DNA of 64,000 nt. Origin: Streptomyces sp. HM190. GTDB lineage: Bacteria > Actinomycetota > Actinomycetes > Streptomycetales > Streptomycetaceae. The translations under genes were made by a program, and so were the position numbers. The stretch spans positions 6,014,001 to 6,078,000 of the forward strand of contig NZ_CP047318.1 of assembly GCF_009857135.1 (NCBI RefSeq), written 5' to 3'. The notes under the pieces are model-generated. The model searched no databases. It had not been told where the DNA came from and saw nothing but the letters and a program-made list of their open reading frames with translations. Positions 32,255 through 40,569 of the stretch are shown here, piece by piece; position 1 is the first letter of the stretch; every line of letters begins with the position of its first letter.

Positions 32255-33685
32255 TCAGTCGCGGGCGCCGCCGCCCAGGTGGTGCACCCGGACCATGTTC
32301 GTGGTGCCCGGCACGCCGGGGGGCGAGCCGGCCGTGATGACGGCGATGTCGCCCTCGGTGAAGCGGTTCAGCTTGAGCATCTCGTGGTCGACCAGGTCCA
32401 CCATCTCGTCGGTGCTGTTCACGAACGGCACCACGTGCGACTCCACGCCCCAGCTGAGCGCCAGCTGGTTCCGGGTCGACTCGTCGGTGGTGTACGCGAT
32501 GATCGGCTGCGACGCGCGGTAGCGGGAGAGCCGGCGGGCGGTGTCACCGGACTGGGTGAAGGCCACCAGCGCCCGGCCGCCGAGGAAGTCGGCGATCTCG
32601 CAGGCCGCACGGGCGATCGAACCACCCTGCGTGCGCGGCTTCTTGCCCGGCACCAGCGGCTGGAGGCCCTTGGCGAGCAGCTCGTCCTCGGCCGCCGAGA
32701 CGATCTTCGACATCGTGCGGACCGTCTCCAGCGGGTACGCGCCCACGCTGGACTCCGCCGACAGCATGACCGCGTCCGCGCCGTCCAGGATCGCGTTGGC
32801 GACGTCGGACGCCTCGGCGCGGGTCGGACGGGAGTTGGTGATCATCGACTCCATCATCTGGGTCGCCACGATCACCGGCTTGGCGTTGCGGCGGCACAGC
32901 TCGATGAGCCGCTTCTGCACCATGGGGACCTTCTCGAGCGGGTACTCGACGGCCAGGTCGCCACGGGCGACCATCACGCCGTCGAACGCCATCACGACGT
33001 CCTCCATGTTCTCGACCGCCTGCGGCTTCTCCACCTTGGCGATCACGGGGACCCGGCGGCCCACCTCGTCCATCACCTTGTGGACGTCCTGCACGTCGTC
33101 GGCGTCCCGCACGAAGGAGAGCGCCACCAGGTCGCAGCCCATCCGCAGCGCGAACCGGAGGTCCTCGACGTCCTTCTCGGACAGCGCCGGCACGTTCACC
33201 GCGGCGCCGGGCAGGTTGATGCCCTTGTGGTCCGAGATGACACCGCCCTCGACGACCTCCGTGCGCACCCGCGGGCCGTCCACCTCGATGACCCGCAGCT
33301 CGACGTTGCCGTCGTTGATGAGGACCTGGTCGCCGGCCGAGACATCGCCGGGCAGGCCCTTGTACGTCGTACCGCAGATGTGCTTGTCGCCCGGCACGTC
33401 CTCGGTGGTGATGGTGAACTCGTCACCGCGCACCAGCTCCACCGGTCCCTCGGCGAAGGTCTCCAGACGGATCTTGGGGCCCTGGAGGTCGGCGAGGACA
33501 CCGATGGCCTTGCCGGTCTCGGCGCACGCGGCCCGGAGCCGGTCGTACCGGCCCTGGTGCTCGGCGTGGCTGCCGTGGCTGAAATTGAAGCGGGCCACAT
33601 TCATGCCGGCTTCGATCAGGGCGACAAGCTGCTCGTGGGAGTCGACCGCGGGGCCGAGAGTACAGACGATTTTCGAACGGCGCAT
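32255..33685 (-). CDS. pyk: Pyruvate kinase
   Basis: A 476-residue glycolytic enzyme: phosphoenolpyruvate + ADP to pyruvate + ATP. The N-terminus RRSKIVCTLGPAVDSHEQL, the substrate/cation region NVARFNFSHGSHAEH, LADLQGPKIRLETF, the metal-binding GVMVARGDLAVEYPLEKVP and the block ATQMMESMITNSRPTRAEASDVANAILDGADAVMLS in consecutive parts are all intact, and the C-terminal regulatory domain is complete. It matches one of the two pyruvate kinases of S. coelicolor (SCO5423, from memory). It is downstream of ackA on the same strand after a 110-nt gap, and the pta, ackA and pyk order keeps the pyruvate/acetate node together. Confidence 0.95.
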   Translation of the reverse strand: MRRSKIVCTLGPAVDSHEQLVALIEAGMNVARFNFSHGSHAEHQGRYDRLRAACAETGKAIGVLADLQGPKIRLETFAEGPVELVRGDEFTITTEDVPGDKHICGTTYKGLPGDVSAGDQVLINDGNVELRVIEVDGPRVRTEVVEGGVISDHKGINLPGAAVNVPALSEKDVEDLRFALRMGCDLVALSFVRDADDVQDVHKVMDEVGRRVPVIAKVEKPQAVENMEDVVMAFDGVMVARGDLAVEYPLEKVPMVQKRLIELCRRNAKPVIVATQMMESMITNSRPTRAEASDVANAILDGADAVMLSAESSVGAYPLETVRTMSKIVSAAEDELLAKGLQPLVPGKKPRTQGGSIARAACEIADFLGGRALVAFTQSGDTARRLSRYRASQPIIAYTTDESTRNQLALSWGVESHVVPFVNSTDEMVDLVDHEMLKLNRFTEGDIAVITAGSPPGVPGTTNMVRVHHLGGGARD

Positions 33686-33795
33686 GGGACGATCCTATCG
33701 GTTTGTTTCGCTGCGGAATATTCCGTCTGGCGGAATGCACATGGGCGGCTATGCGCTCAATCGTGTTACCGGCGTGTATTTCCCGACTGCTTTGC

Positions 33796-35001
33796 TCATC
33801 TGTCGACCAGGGCGTACGTCTGTGCCGCGATCTCCAGTTCCTCGTCCGTCGGCACCACCGCGACGGCGACCCGGGCACCGGCCGGCGAGATCAGCCGCGC
33901 CTCGTCGCTCCGCACCGCGTTGAGGTCGGCGTCCACCGCCGGTCCCAGCGGTTCCAGGCCCGCGAGAGCGGCCTGACGCACCCGCGCCGCGTTCTCCCCG
34001 ACGCCCGCGGTGAACGCGATCGCGTCCACCCGGCCGAGCACCGCGCAGTAGGCGCCGATGTACTTCTTCAGCCGGTGAATGTAGATGTCGAAGGCGAGCT
34101 CGGCCCGCTCGTCGCCCTCGTCGATACGCCGGCTTATTTCCCGCATGTCGTTGTCGCCGCACAGCCCGATCAGACCGCTCTTCTTGTTGAGGAGAGTGTC
34201 GATCTCATCCGTGGACATTCCGCCAACGCGCATCAAATGAAAGATGACGGCCGGGTCGATGTCTCCGGAGCGCGTACCCATCACGAGCCCCTCCAAAGGC
34301 GTCAGCCCCATGGAGGTGTCCACGCACCGCCCCGCGCGCACGGCCGACGCGGACGCCCCGTTGCCGAGGTGCAGCACGATCACGTTCACCTCTTCGGGCG
34401 CCTTGCCCAGCAGCGCCGCGGTGGCCCGCGAGACGTACGCGTGCGAGGTGCCGTGGAAGCCGTAGCGGCGCACCCGGTAGGCGTCGGCGGTCGCCACGTC
34501 GATCGCGTAGCGCGCCGCCGACTCCGGCATCGTCGTGTGGAACGCCGTGTCGAACACGGCGACCTGCGGCAGGTCCGGGCGCAGCGCGCGGGCCGTGCGG
34601 ATGCCCATCAGGTTGGCCGGGTTGTGCAGCGGCGCCACCGGGATCAGCCGCTCGATCTCGGCGAGCACGGCGTCGTCGATGACCGTCGGCTCGGTGAAGC
34701 TCTGCCCGCCGTGCACCACGCGGTGCCCGATGGCCGCCAGTTCCGGGGAGTCGAGGCCGAGCCCGTCCCTGGCCAGCTCCTCGGCGACGGCCTTCAGGGC
34801 CGCCGCGTGGTCGGCGATCGCAACGGAGCGCTCCCGGCTCCCGCCCCCGTCGGTCAGCGGGGTGTGCTTCAGCCGGGAGCCCTGCTCGCCGATGCGCTCC
34901 ACCAGGCCCACGGCCAGCCGGGTGCTGTCCCGCATGTCGAGGAGCTGGTACTTCACCGAGGAGGAACCGGAGTTGAGGACGAGGACGCGGGTGGCGGTCA
35001 C
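33796..35001 (-). CDS. ackA: Acetate kinase
   Basis: A 401-residue ASKHA-fold kinase: acetyl phosphate + ADP to acetate + ATP. It shows ATRVLVLNSGSSSVKYQLLD, AIGHRVVHGGQSF, PLHNPANLMGIRTA, VFDTAFHTTMPE, RYGFHGTSHAYVSR, LHLGNGASASAVRAG, DTSMGLTPLEGLVMGTRSGDIDP in parts, and AFTAGVGENAARVR. The GTG at 35001 places the first strand at the N-terminus; the longer open frame upstream belongs to the antisense side of pta. It starts 32 nt after the pta stop, so the two form an operon for interconversion of acetyl-CoA and acetate. Confidence 0.95.
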   Translation of the reverse strand: MTATRVLVLNSGSSSVKYQLLDMRDSTRLAVGLVERIGEQGSRLKHTPLTDGGGSRERSVAIADHAAALKAVAEELARDGLGLDSPELAAIGHRVVHGGQSFTEPTVIDDAVLAEIERLIPVAPLHNPANLMGIRTARALRPDLPQVAVFDTAFHTTMPESAARYAIDVATADAYRVRRYGFHGTSHAYVSRATAALLGKAPEEVNVIVLHLGNGASASAVRAGRCVDTSMGLTPLEGLVMGTRSGDIDPAVIFHLMRVGGMSTDEIDTLLNKKSGLIGLCGDNDMREISRRIDEGDERAELAFDIYIHRLKKYIGAYCAVLGRVDAIAFTAGVGENAARVRQAALAGLEPLGPAVDADLNAVRSDEARLISPAGARVAVAVVPTDEELEIAAQTYALVDR

Positions 35002-35033
35002 GGTGGTGGTGTGCCTTCTGTCGTCGGTGCGGG

Positions 35034-37121
35034 TCACGGGGCCGCGGGGGTCTGGGCCTGGATGGCGGTGATGGCGACGGTCGTGACGATGTCCTGGACG
35101 AGGGCGCCCCGGGACAGGTCGTTGACCGGCTTGCGCAGGCCCTGCAGCACCGGCCCGACCGCGAGGGCGCCGGCCGAACGCTGCACCGCCTTGTAGGTGT
35201 TGTTGCCGGTGTTGAGGTCCGGGAAGATCAGCACGGTGGCCTGCCCGGCGACCTCGGAGCCCGGCAGCTTGGTCGCCGCGACGCTCGGCTCCACGGCGGC
35301 GTCGTACTGGATCGGCCCCTCGATCAGCAGGTCCGGCCGCCGGGCGCGGACGATCTCGGTGGCCTCGCGCACCTTGTCGACGTCGGCGCCCGAACCGGAG
35401 GTCCCCGTGGAGTACGACAGCATCGCGATCCGCGGCTCCACCCCGAACCGCTGTGCCGTCGCGGCGGACTGGACGGCGATGTCGGCCAACTGCTCGGCGT
35501 TCGGGTCCGGGTTCACCGCGCAGTCGCCGTAGACCAGCACCCTGTCGGCGAGGCACATGAAGAACACCGACGAGACGATGCCCGCGTCCGGCCTGGTCTT
35601 GATGATCTCGAAGGCGGGCCGGATGGTCGCGGCCGTGGAGTGCACCGACCCCGACACCATGCCGTCGGCGAGCCCCTCCTCGACCATCAGCGTGCCGAAG
35701 TAGTTCACATCGGACACCACGTCGTACGCCAGCTCGACACTGACGTTCTTGTGGGCGCGCAACTGCGCGTACTTCTCCGCGAAGGAGTCCCGCCACGCGG
35801 AGGTCGCCGGGTCCACCAGCATGCTGTCGCCGAGGTCGATGCCCAGGTCGGCGGCCTTCTTGCGGATCAGGTCGACGGGGCCGAGGAGGGTGAGGTCGCA
35901 GACCCCGCGCCGCAGCAGCACCTCCGCCGCGTGCAGCACCCGCTCCTCGGTGCCCTCGGGGAGGACGACCCGGCGCCGCTCGGCACGGGCCTGCTCCAGC
36001 AGCTTGTGCTCGAACATCATCGGGGTGATCCGGTCGCTGCTGGGCGCCGAGACTCGGGTGCGCAGCTCGGCCGTGTCGACGTACCGCTCGAAGAGGCCGA
36101 GCGCGGTCTCCGCCTTGCGCGGGGTGACCGCGCTCAACTTGCCCTCCATGGAGAACAGTTCGGAGGCGGTGAGGAAGGAGCCGCCCTCCACGGCGACCAC
36201 CGGGGTGCCGGGCGCGAGCCGCGCCGCCAGTGTGAGTACCTCGTCGCTGGGCCGCTCGTTGAGGGTCAGCAGCACCCCCGCGATCGGCGGGGTGCCCGCG
36301 CTGTGGGCGGCCAGGGCGCCCACGACCAGGTCGGCGCGGTCCCCGGGGGTGACGACCAGGCAGCCGGGGGTGAGCGCGTTCAGGAAGTTCGGCAGCATCG
36401 CCCCGCCGAAGACGAAGTTCAGGGCGTCACGGGCGAGCCCCGAGTCGTCGCCGAGGAGGACCTTGCCGCCGAGCGCGTGGGTGATCTGCGCGACCGTCGG
36501 CGCGGACAGCGCGGGCTCGTCCGGGACGACGTAGCACGGCACGGGCAGCGGGTGCCGGGCGTCCGTGAGCCGTTCGGCTATCAGGTCCCGGTCGGCGGGC
36601 TCGACCCGGTTGACGACCATCGCGAGCACGTCGCAGCCGAGGCCCTCGTACGCGCGGTACGCGTTGTGCGTCTCGGCGACCACCGACTCGGCGGTCTGCT
36701 TGCGGCCCCCGACCACGGAGATCACCGACGCCCCGAACTCGTTCGCGAGACGGGCGTTGAGGGACAGCTCGTCCGGGAACTGGGTGTCCGCGAAGTCGGT
36801 GCCGAGGACGAGCACGACGTCGTAGTCCCGCGCCACCGCGTGGAACCGGTCGACGAGCGCCGCGACCAGCTCGGCCGTGCCGCGCTCGGCCTGGAGGGCG
36901 GACGCCTCGTGGTAGTCCATGCCGTACACGCCGGCCGGGTCCTGCGAGAGCCGGTACCGGGCGCGCAGCAGGTCGAAGAGCCGGTCCGGGCCGTGGTGCA
37001 GCAGCGGCCGGAACACCCCCACCCGGTCGGTCTGGCGGGTCAGGAGCTCCATGATCCCCAGCTCGACGACCTGGCGGCCGTCGCCGCGGTCGATCCCGGT
37101 CACGTACACGCTGCGCGTCAC
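35034..37121 (-). CDS. pta: Phosphate acetyltransferase
   Basis: A 695-residue two-domain enzyme: acetyl-CoA + phosphate to acetyl phosphate + CoA. The N-terminal half is a BioD/DRTGG-type regulatory region (TRSVYVTGIDRGDGRQVVELGIM, VISVVGGRKQTAESVV, VVTPGDRADLVVGAL). The C-terminal half is the PTA catalytic domain (RITPMMFEHKLLEQARAERR, VVLPEGTEERVLHAAEVLLRRG, VSGSVHSTAATIRPAFEIIKT, AMLSYSTGTSGSGADV, LIFPDLNTGNNTYKAVQR, all as separate blocks). GTG 37121 has GGAGAG upstream; a longer frame to 37292 lacks support. It is divergent from pfkA. Confidence 0.94.
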   Translation of the reverse strand: MTRSVYVTGIDRGDGRQVVELGIMELLTRQTDRVGVFRPLLHHGPDRLFDLLRARYRLSQDPAGVYGMDYHEASALQAERGTAELVAALVDRFHAVARDYDVVLVLGTDFADTQFPDELSLNARLANEFGASVISVVGGRKQTAESVVAETHNAYRAYEGLGCDVLAMVVNRVEPADRDLIAERLTDARHPLPVPCYVVPDEPALSAPTVAQITHALGGKVLLGDDSGLARDALNFVFGGAMLPNFLNALTPGCLVVTPGDRADLVVGALAAHSAGTPPIAGVLLTLNERPSDEVLTLAARLAPGTPVVAVEGGSFLTASELFSMEGKLSAVTPRKAETALGLFERYVDTAELRTRVSAPSSDRITPMMFEHKLLEQARAERRRVVLPEGTEERVLHAAEVLLRRGVCDLTLLGPVDLIRKKAADLGIDLGDSMLVDPATSAWRDSFAEKYAQLRAHKNVSVELAYDVVSDVNYFGTLMVEEGLADGMVSGSVHSTAATIRPAFEIIKTRPDAGIVSSVFFMCLADRVLVYGDCAVNPDPNAEQLADIAVQSAATAQRFGVEPRIAMLSYSTGTSGSGADVDKVREATEIVRARRPDLLIEGPIQYDAAVEPSVAATKLPGSEVAGQATVLIFPDLNTGNNTYKAVQRSAGALAVGPVLQGLRKPVNDLSRGALVQDIVTTVAITAIQAQTPAAP

Positions 37122-37285
37122 GTGGGCTCTCCGTTTCATGTCGGGTTCGGTTGCATGTCGGGCTCGGCGGGTGGTTCGGTGGTGCCGCGAGTGTCGCTCA
37201 AGGGGTTCTTCAGCGCCGTCGGGCAGTGTCTCCGTTGGGTGGGACGGGGGTGCAGAAAGCACCGCCGCGGCGGACGGAAACCCTC

Positions 37286-37314
37286 TTGACAATACCTCCG
37301 GGGGTGGATAAGGC
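37286..37314 (+). promoter_or_regulatory. Putative pfkA promoter in the pta/pfkA divergent region
   Basis: TTGACA (37286-37291), 17 nt, TAAGGC (37309-37314). The -35 is a perfect consensus match and the -10 is weak. This gives a leader of about 140 nt before the pfkA ATG. The rest of the 338-nt gap (37122-37459) shows no other clear element. Confidence 0.45.
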
Positions 37315-37459
37315 GCCCATCAGGTCGGCAGGGTGGGGGAGGGGCTCCCGGGCGACCGGCGGCGGGTTTCGCGGGCGCGTCACCCCCTGCGAGGCGTGAA
37401 ACAATCGGATCGGCTCACCAGTACCAGCACCCAGCAGGACGAGCAGGAGACACAGCACG

Positions 37460-38485
37460 ATGCGCATCGGAGTTCTGACCGCAGGCGGCGACTGTCCTGG
37501 CCTGAACGCAGTGATCCGGTCGGTCGTGCACCGAGCGGTCGCCCACTACGGCGACGAGGTCATCGGCTTCGAGGACGGCTACGCCGGCCTGCTCGACGGC
37601 CGCTACCGCACCCTCGACCTGGAGGACGTCGGCGGCATCCTGGCCCGCGGAGGGACGATCCTGGGCTCCTCCCGCCTGCAGCGCGACCGCCTCCGCGAGG
37701 CGTGCGAGAACGCGCAGGACATGGCCCACCGGTTCGGTATCGACGTCCTCATCCCGATCGGCGGCGAGGGCACCCTCACCGCGGCGCGGATGCTCAGTGA
37801 CGCCGGCCTGCCGGTCGTGGGCGTGCCGAAGACGATCGACAACGACATCTCGTCGACGGACCGCACCTTCGGCTTCGACACGGCGGTCGGGGTCGCCACG
37901 GAGGCGATGGACCGCCTGAAGACGACCGCCGAGTCCCACCAGCGGGTGATGGTCGTCGAGGTCATGGGCCGGCACGCGGGCTGGATCGCCCTGGAGTCCG
38001 GGATGGCCGCCGGTGCGCACGGCATCTGTCTGCCCGAGCGCGCGTTCGACCCGGCCGACCTGGTCAAGATGGTCGAGGAGCGCTTCGCGCGCGGCAAGAA
38101 GTTCGCCGTCATCTGCGTCGCCGAGGGCGCCCATCCCGCCGAGGGCTCGATGGACTACGGCCACGGCGAGATCGACCAGTTCGGCCACGAGCGCTTCCAG
38201 GGCATCGGCACCGCCCTCGCGTACGAGCTGGAGCGCCGCCTCGGCAAGGAGGCCAAGCCGGTCATCCTCGGGCATGTGCAGCGGGGCGGCACCCCGACCG
38301 CGTACGACAGGGTGCTCGCCACCCGCTTCGGCTGGCACGCGGTGGAGGCCGCGCACCGCGCCGAGTACGGCCGGATGACCGCGCTGCGCGGCACCGACGT
38401 GGTGATGGTGCCGCTCGCGGAGGCCGTGACCGAGCTGAAGACGGTCCCGAAGGACCGGATGGACGAGGCGGAGTCGGTCTTCTAG
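37460..38485 (+). CDS. pfkA: 6-phosphofructokinase
   Basis: A 341-residue group III PfkA: fructose 6-phosphate + ATP to fructose 1,6-bisphosphate. It has MRIGVLTAGGDCPGLNAVIR, the nucleotide loop IPIGGEGTLTAARML, the catalytic PKTIDNDISSTDRTFGFDTAV, EVMGRHAGWIALESG and the fructose-binding ILGHVQRGGTPTAYDRVLATRFG. GGEGT, rather than the GGDD of pyrophosphate-dependent enzymes, argues for ATP as donor. It corresponds to one of three S. coelicolor pfkA genes (SCO5426, from memory). It is transcribed divergently from pta, so glycolysis entry and acetate metabolism share a control region. Confidence 0.94.
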   Translation: MRIGVLTAGGDCPGLNAVIRSVVHRAVAHYGDEVIGFEDGYAGLLDGRYRTLDLEDVGGILARGGTILGSSRLQRDRLREACENAQDMAHRFGIDVLIPIGGEGTLTAARMLSDAGLPVVGVPKTIDNDISSTDRTFGFDTAVGVATEAMDRLKTTAESHQRVMVVEVMGRHAGWIALESGMAAGAHGICLPERAFDPADLVKMVEERFARGKKFAVICVAEGAHPAEGSMDYGHGEIDQFGHERFQGIGTALAYELERRLGKEAKPVILGHVQRGGTPTAYDRVLATRFGWHAVEAAHRAEYGRMTALRGTDVVMVPLAEAVTELKTVPKDRMDEAESVF

Positions 38486-38584
38486 CCGCCCGGCCCGGCG
38501 GGGCGCGCGGGGCGGCGTCCGGTCCGCCGTGCGACGCGTGGCCGGGGGCGCGCGTCCCCCACGCACGGGTCGGGGACGCGCGGT

Positions 38585-39457
38585 CTAGTAGGCCGCCGCC
38601 CGGCGGACCAGTGACCAGAAGTGATCGGTGATCCGTTCGAGGTAGTCGCGGCCGGCGGCGCCCGCGTCGGTCGCCGCGGTGCCGTTGGCCCAGGTGGGAC
38701 TGGCGCTCATCCTTCCCTGGTAGTCGAGGTGCATCTCCTGGAGGACGTCCTCCAGGAGGCGCCGGTCGAGGGACAGCAGCTTGGCGGTAGGCCGGACGTA
38801 CGCCTGCCAGCGGGTGCCTACCGCGTCGTGGAGCAGCTCGGTGAGGCGTGCCTGCCGTCCGGTGACGACGACCAGCTCGGGGAGCGAGAGGTCGAGCAGC
38901 TCGGCGAGGGCGGTGGCCTGCCGTTCGCTGCCGCGCCACTCACCGGTCTCCTCCATGTGGAGGTAGGCGTTCAGGTCCATGCCGAGCGCGCGGGCCACGT
39001 CCTCGGGAGCGGTTCCCTGGGCCATGCGGTGCTCGCGCAAGGTCCGCGGCGCTGCTATGAGTTCACTCGGTGAGCACCACAACACGCCCGCGAGTGCGGT
39101 GAGTTCGGGGCTCGTCGGGGCCACCGTGCCGCGTTCCCAGGCGTGCACGAGGTCCGGGGTGACATAGGGGAGGCCGTACGCGGACCGCATGCCGTAGGCG
39201 ACGTGCTCGGGTCCCATGCCGAGGGCGGCGCGGAGTCTGCGGGCGGCGGCGGCGTCGAACGGTGGGGTGGGGGCCTGGTGTTCCGGGGTCCCGTACGGGT
39301 CGGGGCCGGGGGCCGGGCCCGGTAGGGGATCGGGGCTCGGACGTGTGGGGCGACGGTGCGGGAGCTGGGGCTGCCGTTCACGGGCTGAGCGTCGGTGCAC
39401 GCGCACACCGTAGGGGCGCGGGGCTGCGGTGACTACGGGCTGTTCGGCCACAATCAC
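38585..39457 (-). CDS. Helix-turn-helix (XRE-like) DNA-binding protein
   Basis: About 290 residues. After a Pro/Arg-rich N-terminal region (RPYGVRVHRRSARERQPQL, PSPDPLPGPAPGPDP), two HTH-like segments appear: FDAAAARRLRAALGMGPEHVAYGMRSAYGLPYVTPDLVHAWERG in consecutive blocks, and TLREHRMAQGTAPEDVARALGMDLNAYLHMEETG. The C-terminal part (AVGTRWQAYVRPTAKLLSLDRRLLEDVL) is helical. It is a regulator of unknown target. The start is uncertain between GTG 39457 and GTG 39451; neither has a clear ribosome-binding site. The gene is convergent with pfkA. Confidence 0.8.
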   Translation of the reverse strand: MIVAEQPVVTAAPRPYGVRVHRRSARERQPQLPHRRPTRPSPDPLPGPAPGPDPYGTPEHQAPTPPFDAAAARRLRAALGMGPEHVAYGMRSAYGLPYVTPDLVHAWERGTVAPTSPELTALAGVLWCSPSELIAAPRTLREHRMAQGTAPEDVARALGMDLNAYLHMEETGEWRGSERQATALAELLDLSLPELVVVTGRQARLTELLHDAVGTRWQAYVRPTAKLLSLDRRLLEDVLQEMHLDYQGRMSASPTWANGTAATDAGAAGRDYLERITDHFWSLVRRAAAY

Positions 39458-39882
39458 GGATGGTGCGAACCTCCGGGTTCTGTGATCCCTGTGGTTCGAG
39501 TGACTGGTGTGGGGCACGGCCGTACCGCCCGCTCCCCCGACCGGGTCAGCCCTTGACCGCGCCGCCCAGGGCGAAGCCACCGCCCGACCGGCGGGCCACG
39601 CAGGCGAGAGCACCGGGCGCGGTGACCGCGAGGGCCCCGGAGAGGCGGAGGGGAACGGCGGAGGGGGGTGCGGTGGGGCGCACGGGCACGACCCTCCTGC
39701 CGGCAGGCGCCTGCCGTTCTGATCACCCCCGGGCCGCGGTCGCCAGGGTGCTGCCGTGGCGCGCGGTCGGCGTGATCCGAACGACGGACCCTACGAGTTG
39801 TGCCCAGGATGGGTGCCCGGTGACGGTACGAGCAGTGGTCCAGTCAGGTCCATGTGTGTGCAGCGGCCCCGGCCGGGGCGTC
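39458..39882. other. 425-nt gap with no supported gene
   Basis: Open frames here have no recognisable motif and no ribosome-binding site. The perfect 14-nt palindrome GCCCCGGCCGGGGC (39866-39879) lies just downstream of the response-regulator stop and may end that transcript. Nothing else stands out. Confidence 0.5.
39866..39879 (-). terminator. Short GC palindrome downstream of the CitB-type regulator
   Basis: GCCCCGGCCGGGGC begins 4 nt beyond the stop of the minus-strand regulator gene. There is no loop in strict pairing and no U-tract, so it is a weak candidate. Confidence 0.35.
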
Positions 39883-40569
39883 CTACTCCTTGCGCACCCA
39901 GCGGTACACCAACTCCGGGCGCCCCACCTGCCCGTACTGCGGTTCGCGGCGTGCCCGGCCCGCGTCCACCAGGTGTTCGAGATAGCGGCGGGCCGTGATC
40001 CGGGAGATGCCCACGGCCTCGGCGACGCCGGCGGCCGTCAGACCCTCCGAGGCGTCCCGGAGGGCTACGGTGACCCGTTCCAGGGTGGGCGCGCTCAGGC
40101 CCTTCGGCAGGGCTGCCGGGCCCGGCGCGCGGAGGGTGGCCAGTGCCCGGTCCACCTCGTCCTGGCCGCTGGCCTCGCCCGCCGCCGCGTGGAACTCGGC
40201 GTAGCGCACCAGCCGGTCGCGGAGCGTCGCGAAGGTGAAGGGCTTGAGGACGTACTGGACGACCCCCAGGGAGACGCCCTCCCTGACGACCGTCAGGTCC
40301 CGTGCCGAGGTCACCGCTATGACGTCGGCGTGATGTCCGGCGGCGCGCAGCGAGCGCGCCAGCTGCAGACCGTGCACGTCGGGCAGGTGCAGGTCCAGGA
40401 GCAGCAGGTCCACCGGCATGCGCTCCAGGGCACGGCGGGCCTCCGCGCCCGTGTGGGCCTTGCCGACCGCCGTGAAGCCGGGGACGCGGCCGACGTACAT
40501 CATGTGGGCGTCGGCGGCGACTGGGTCGTCCTCGACGACGAGGACTCTGATGGGATCCGCACCGGTCAT
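39883..40569 (-). CDS. CitB/DcuR-type response regulator
   Basis: A 228-residue regulator. The receiver domain has RVLVVEDDPVAADAHMMYV, the phospho-acceptor Asp in DLLLLDLHLPDVHG and the Lys in QYVLKPFTF. The C-terminal domain has the HTH LTAAGVAEAVGISRITARRYLEHLV followed by the wing PQYGQVGRPELVYRW, as in regulators of C4-dicarboxylate or citrate uptake. It overlaps its kinase gene by 4 nt (40566-40569). The transporter divergent from the kinase is the obvious target. Confidence 0.9.
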   Translation of the reverse strand: MTGADPIRVLVVEDDPVAADAHMMYVGRVPGFTAVGKAHTGAEARRALERMPVDLLLLDLHLPDVHGLQLARSLRAAGHHADVIAVTSARDLTVVREGVSLGVVQYVLKPFTFATLRDRLVRYAEFHAAAGEASGQDEVDRALATLRAPGPAALPKGLSAPTLERVTVALRDASEGLTAAGVAEAVGISRITARRYLEHLVDAGRARREPQYGQVGRPELVYRWVRKE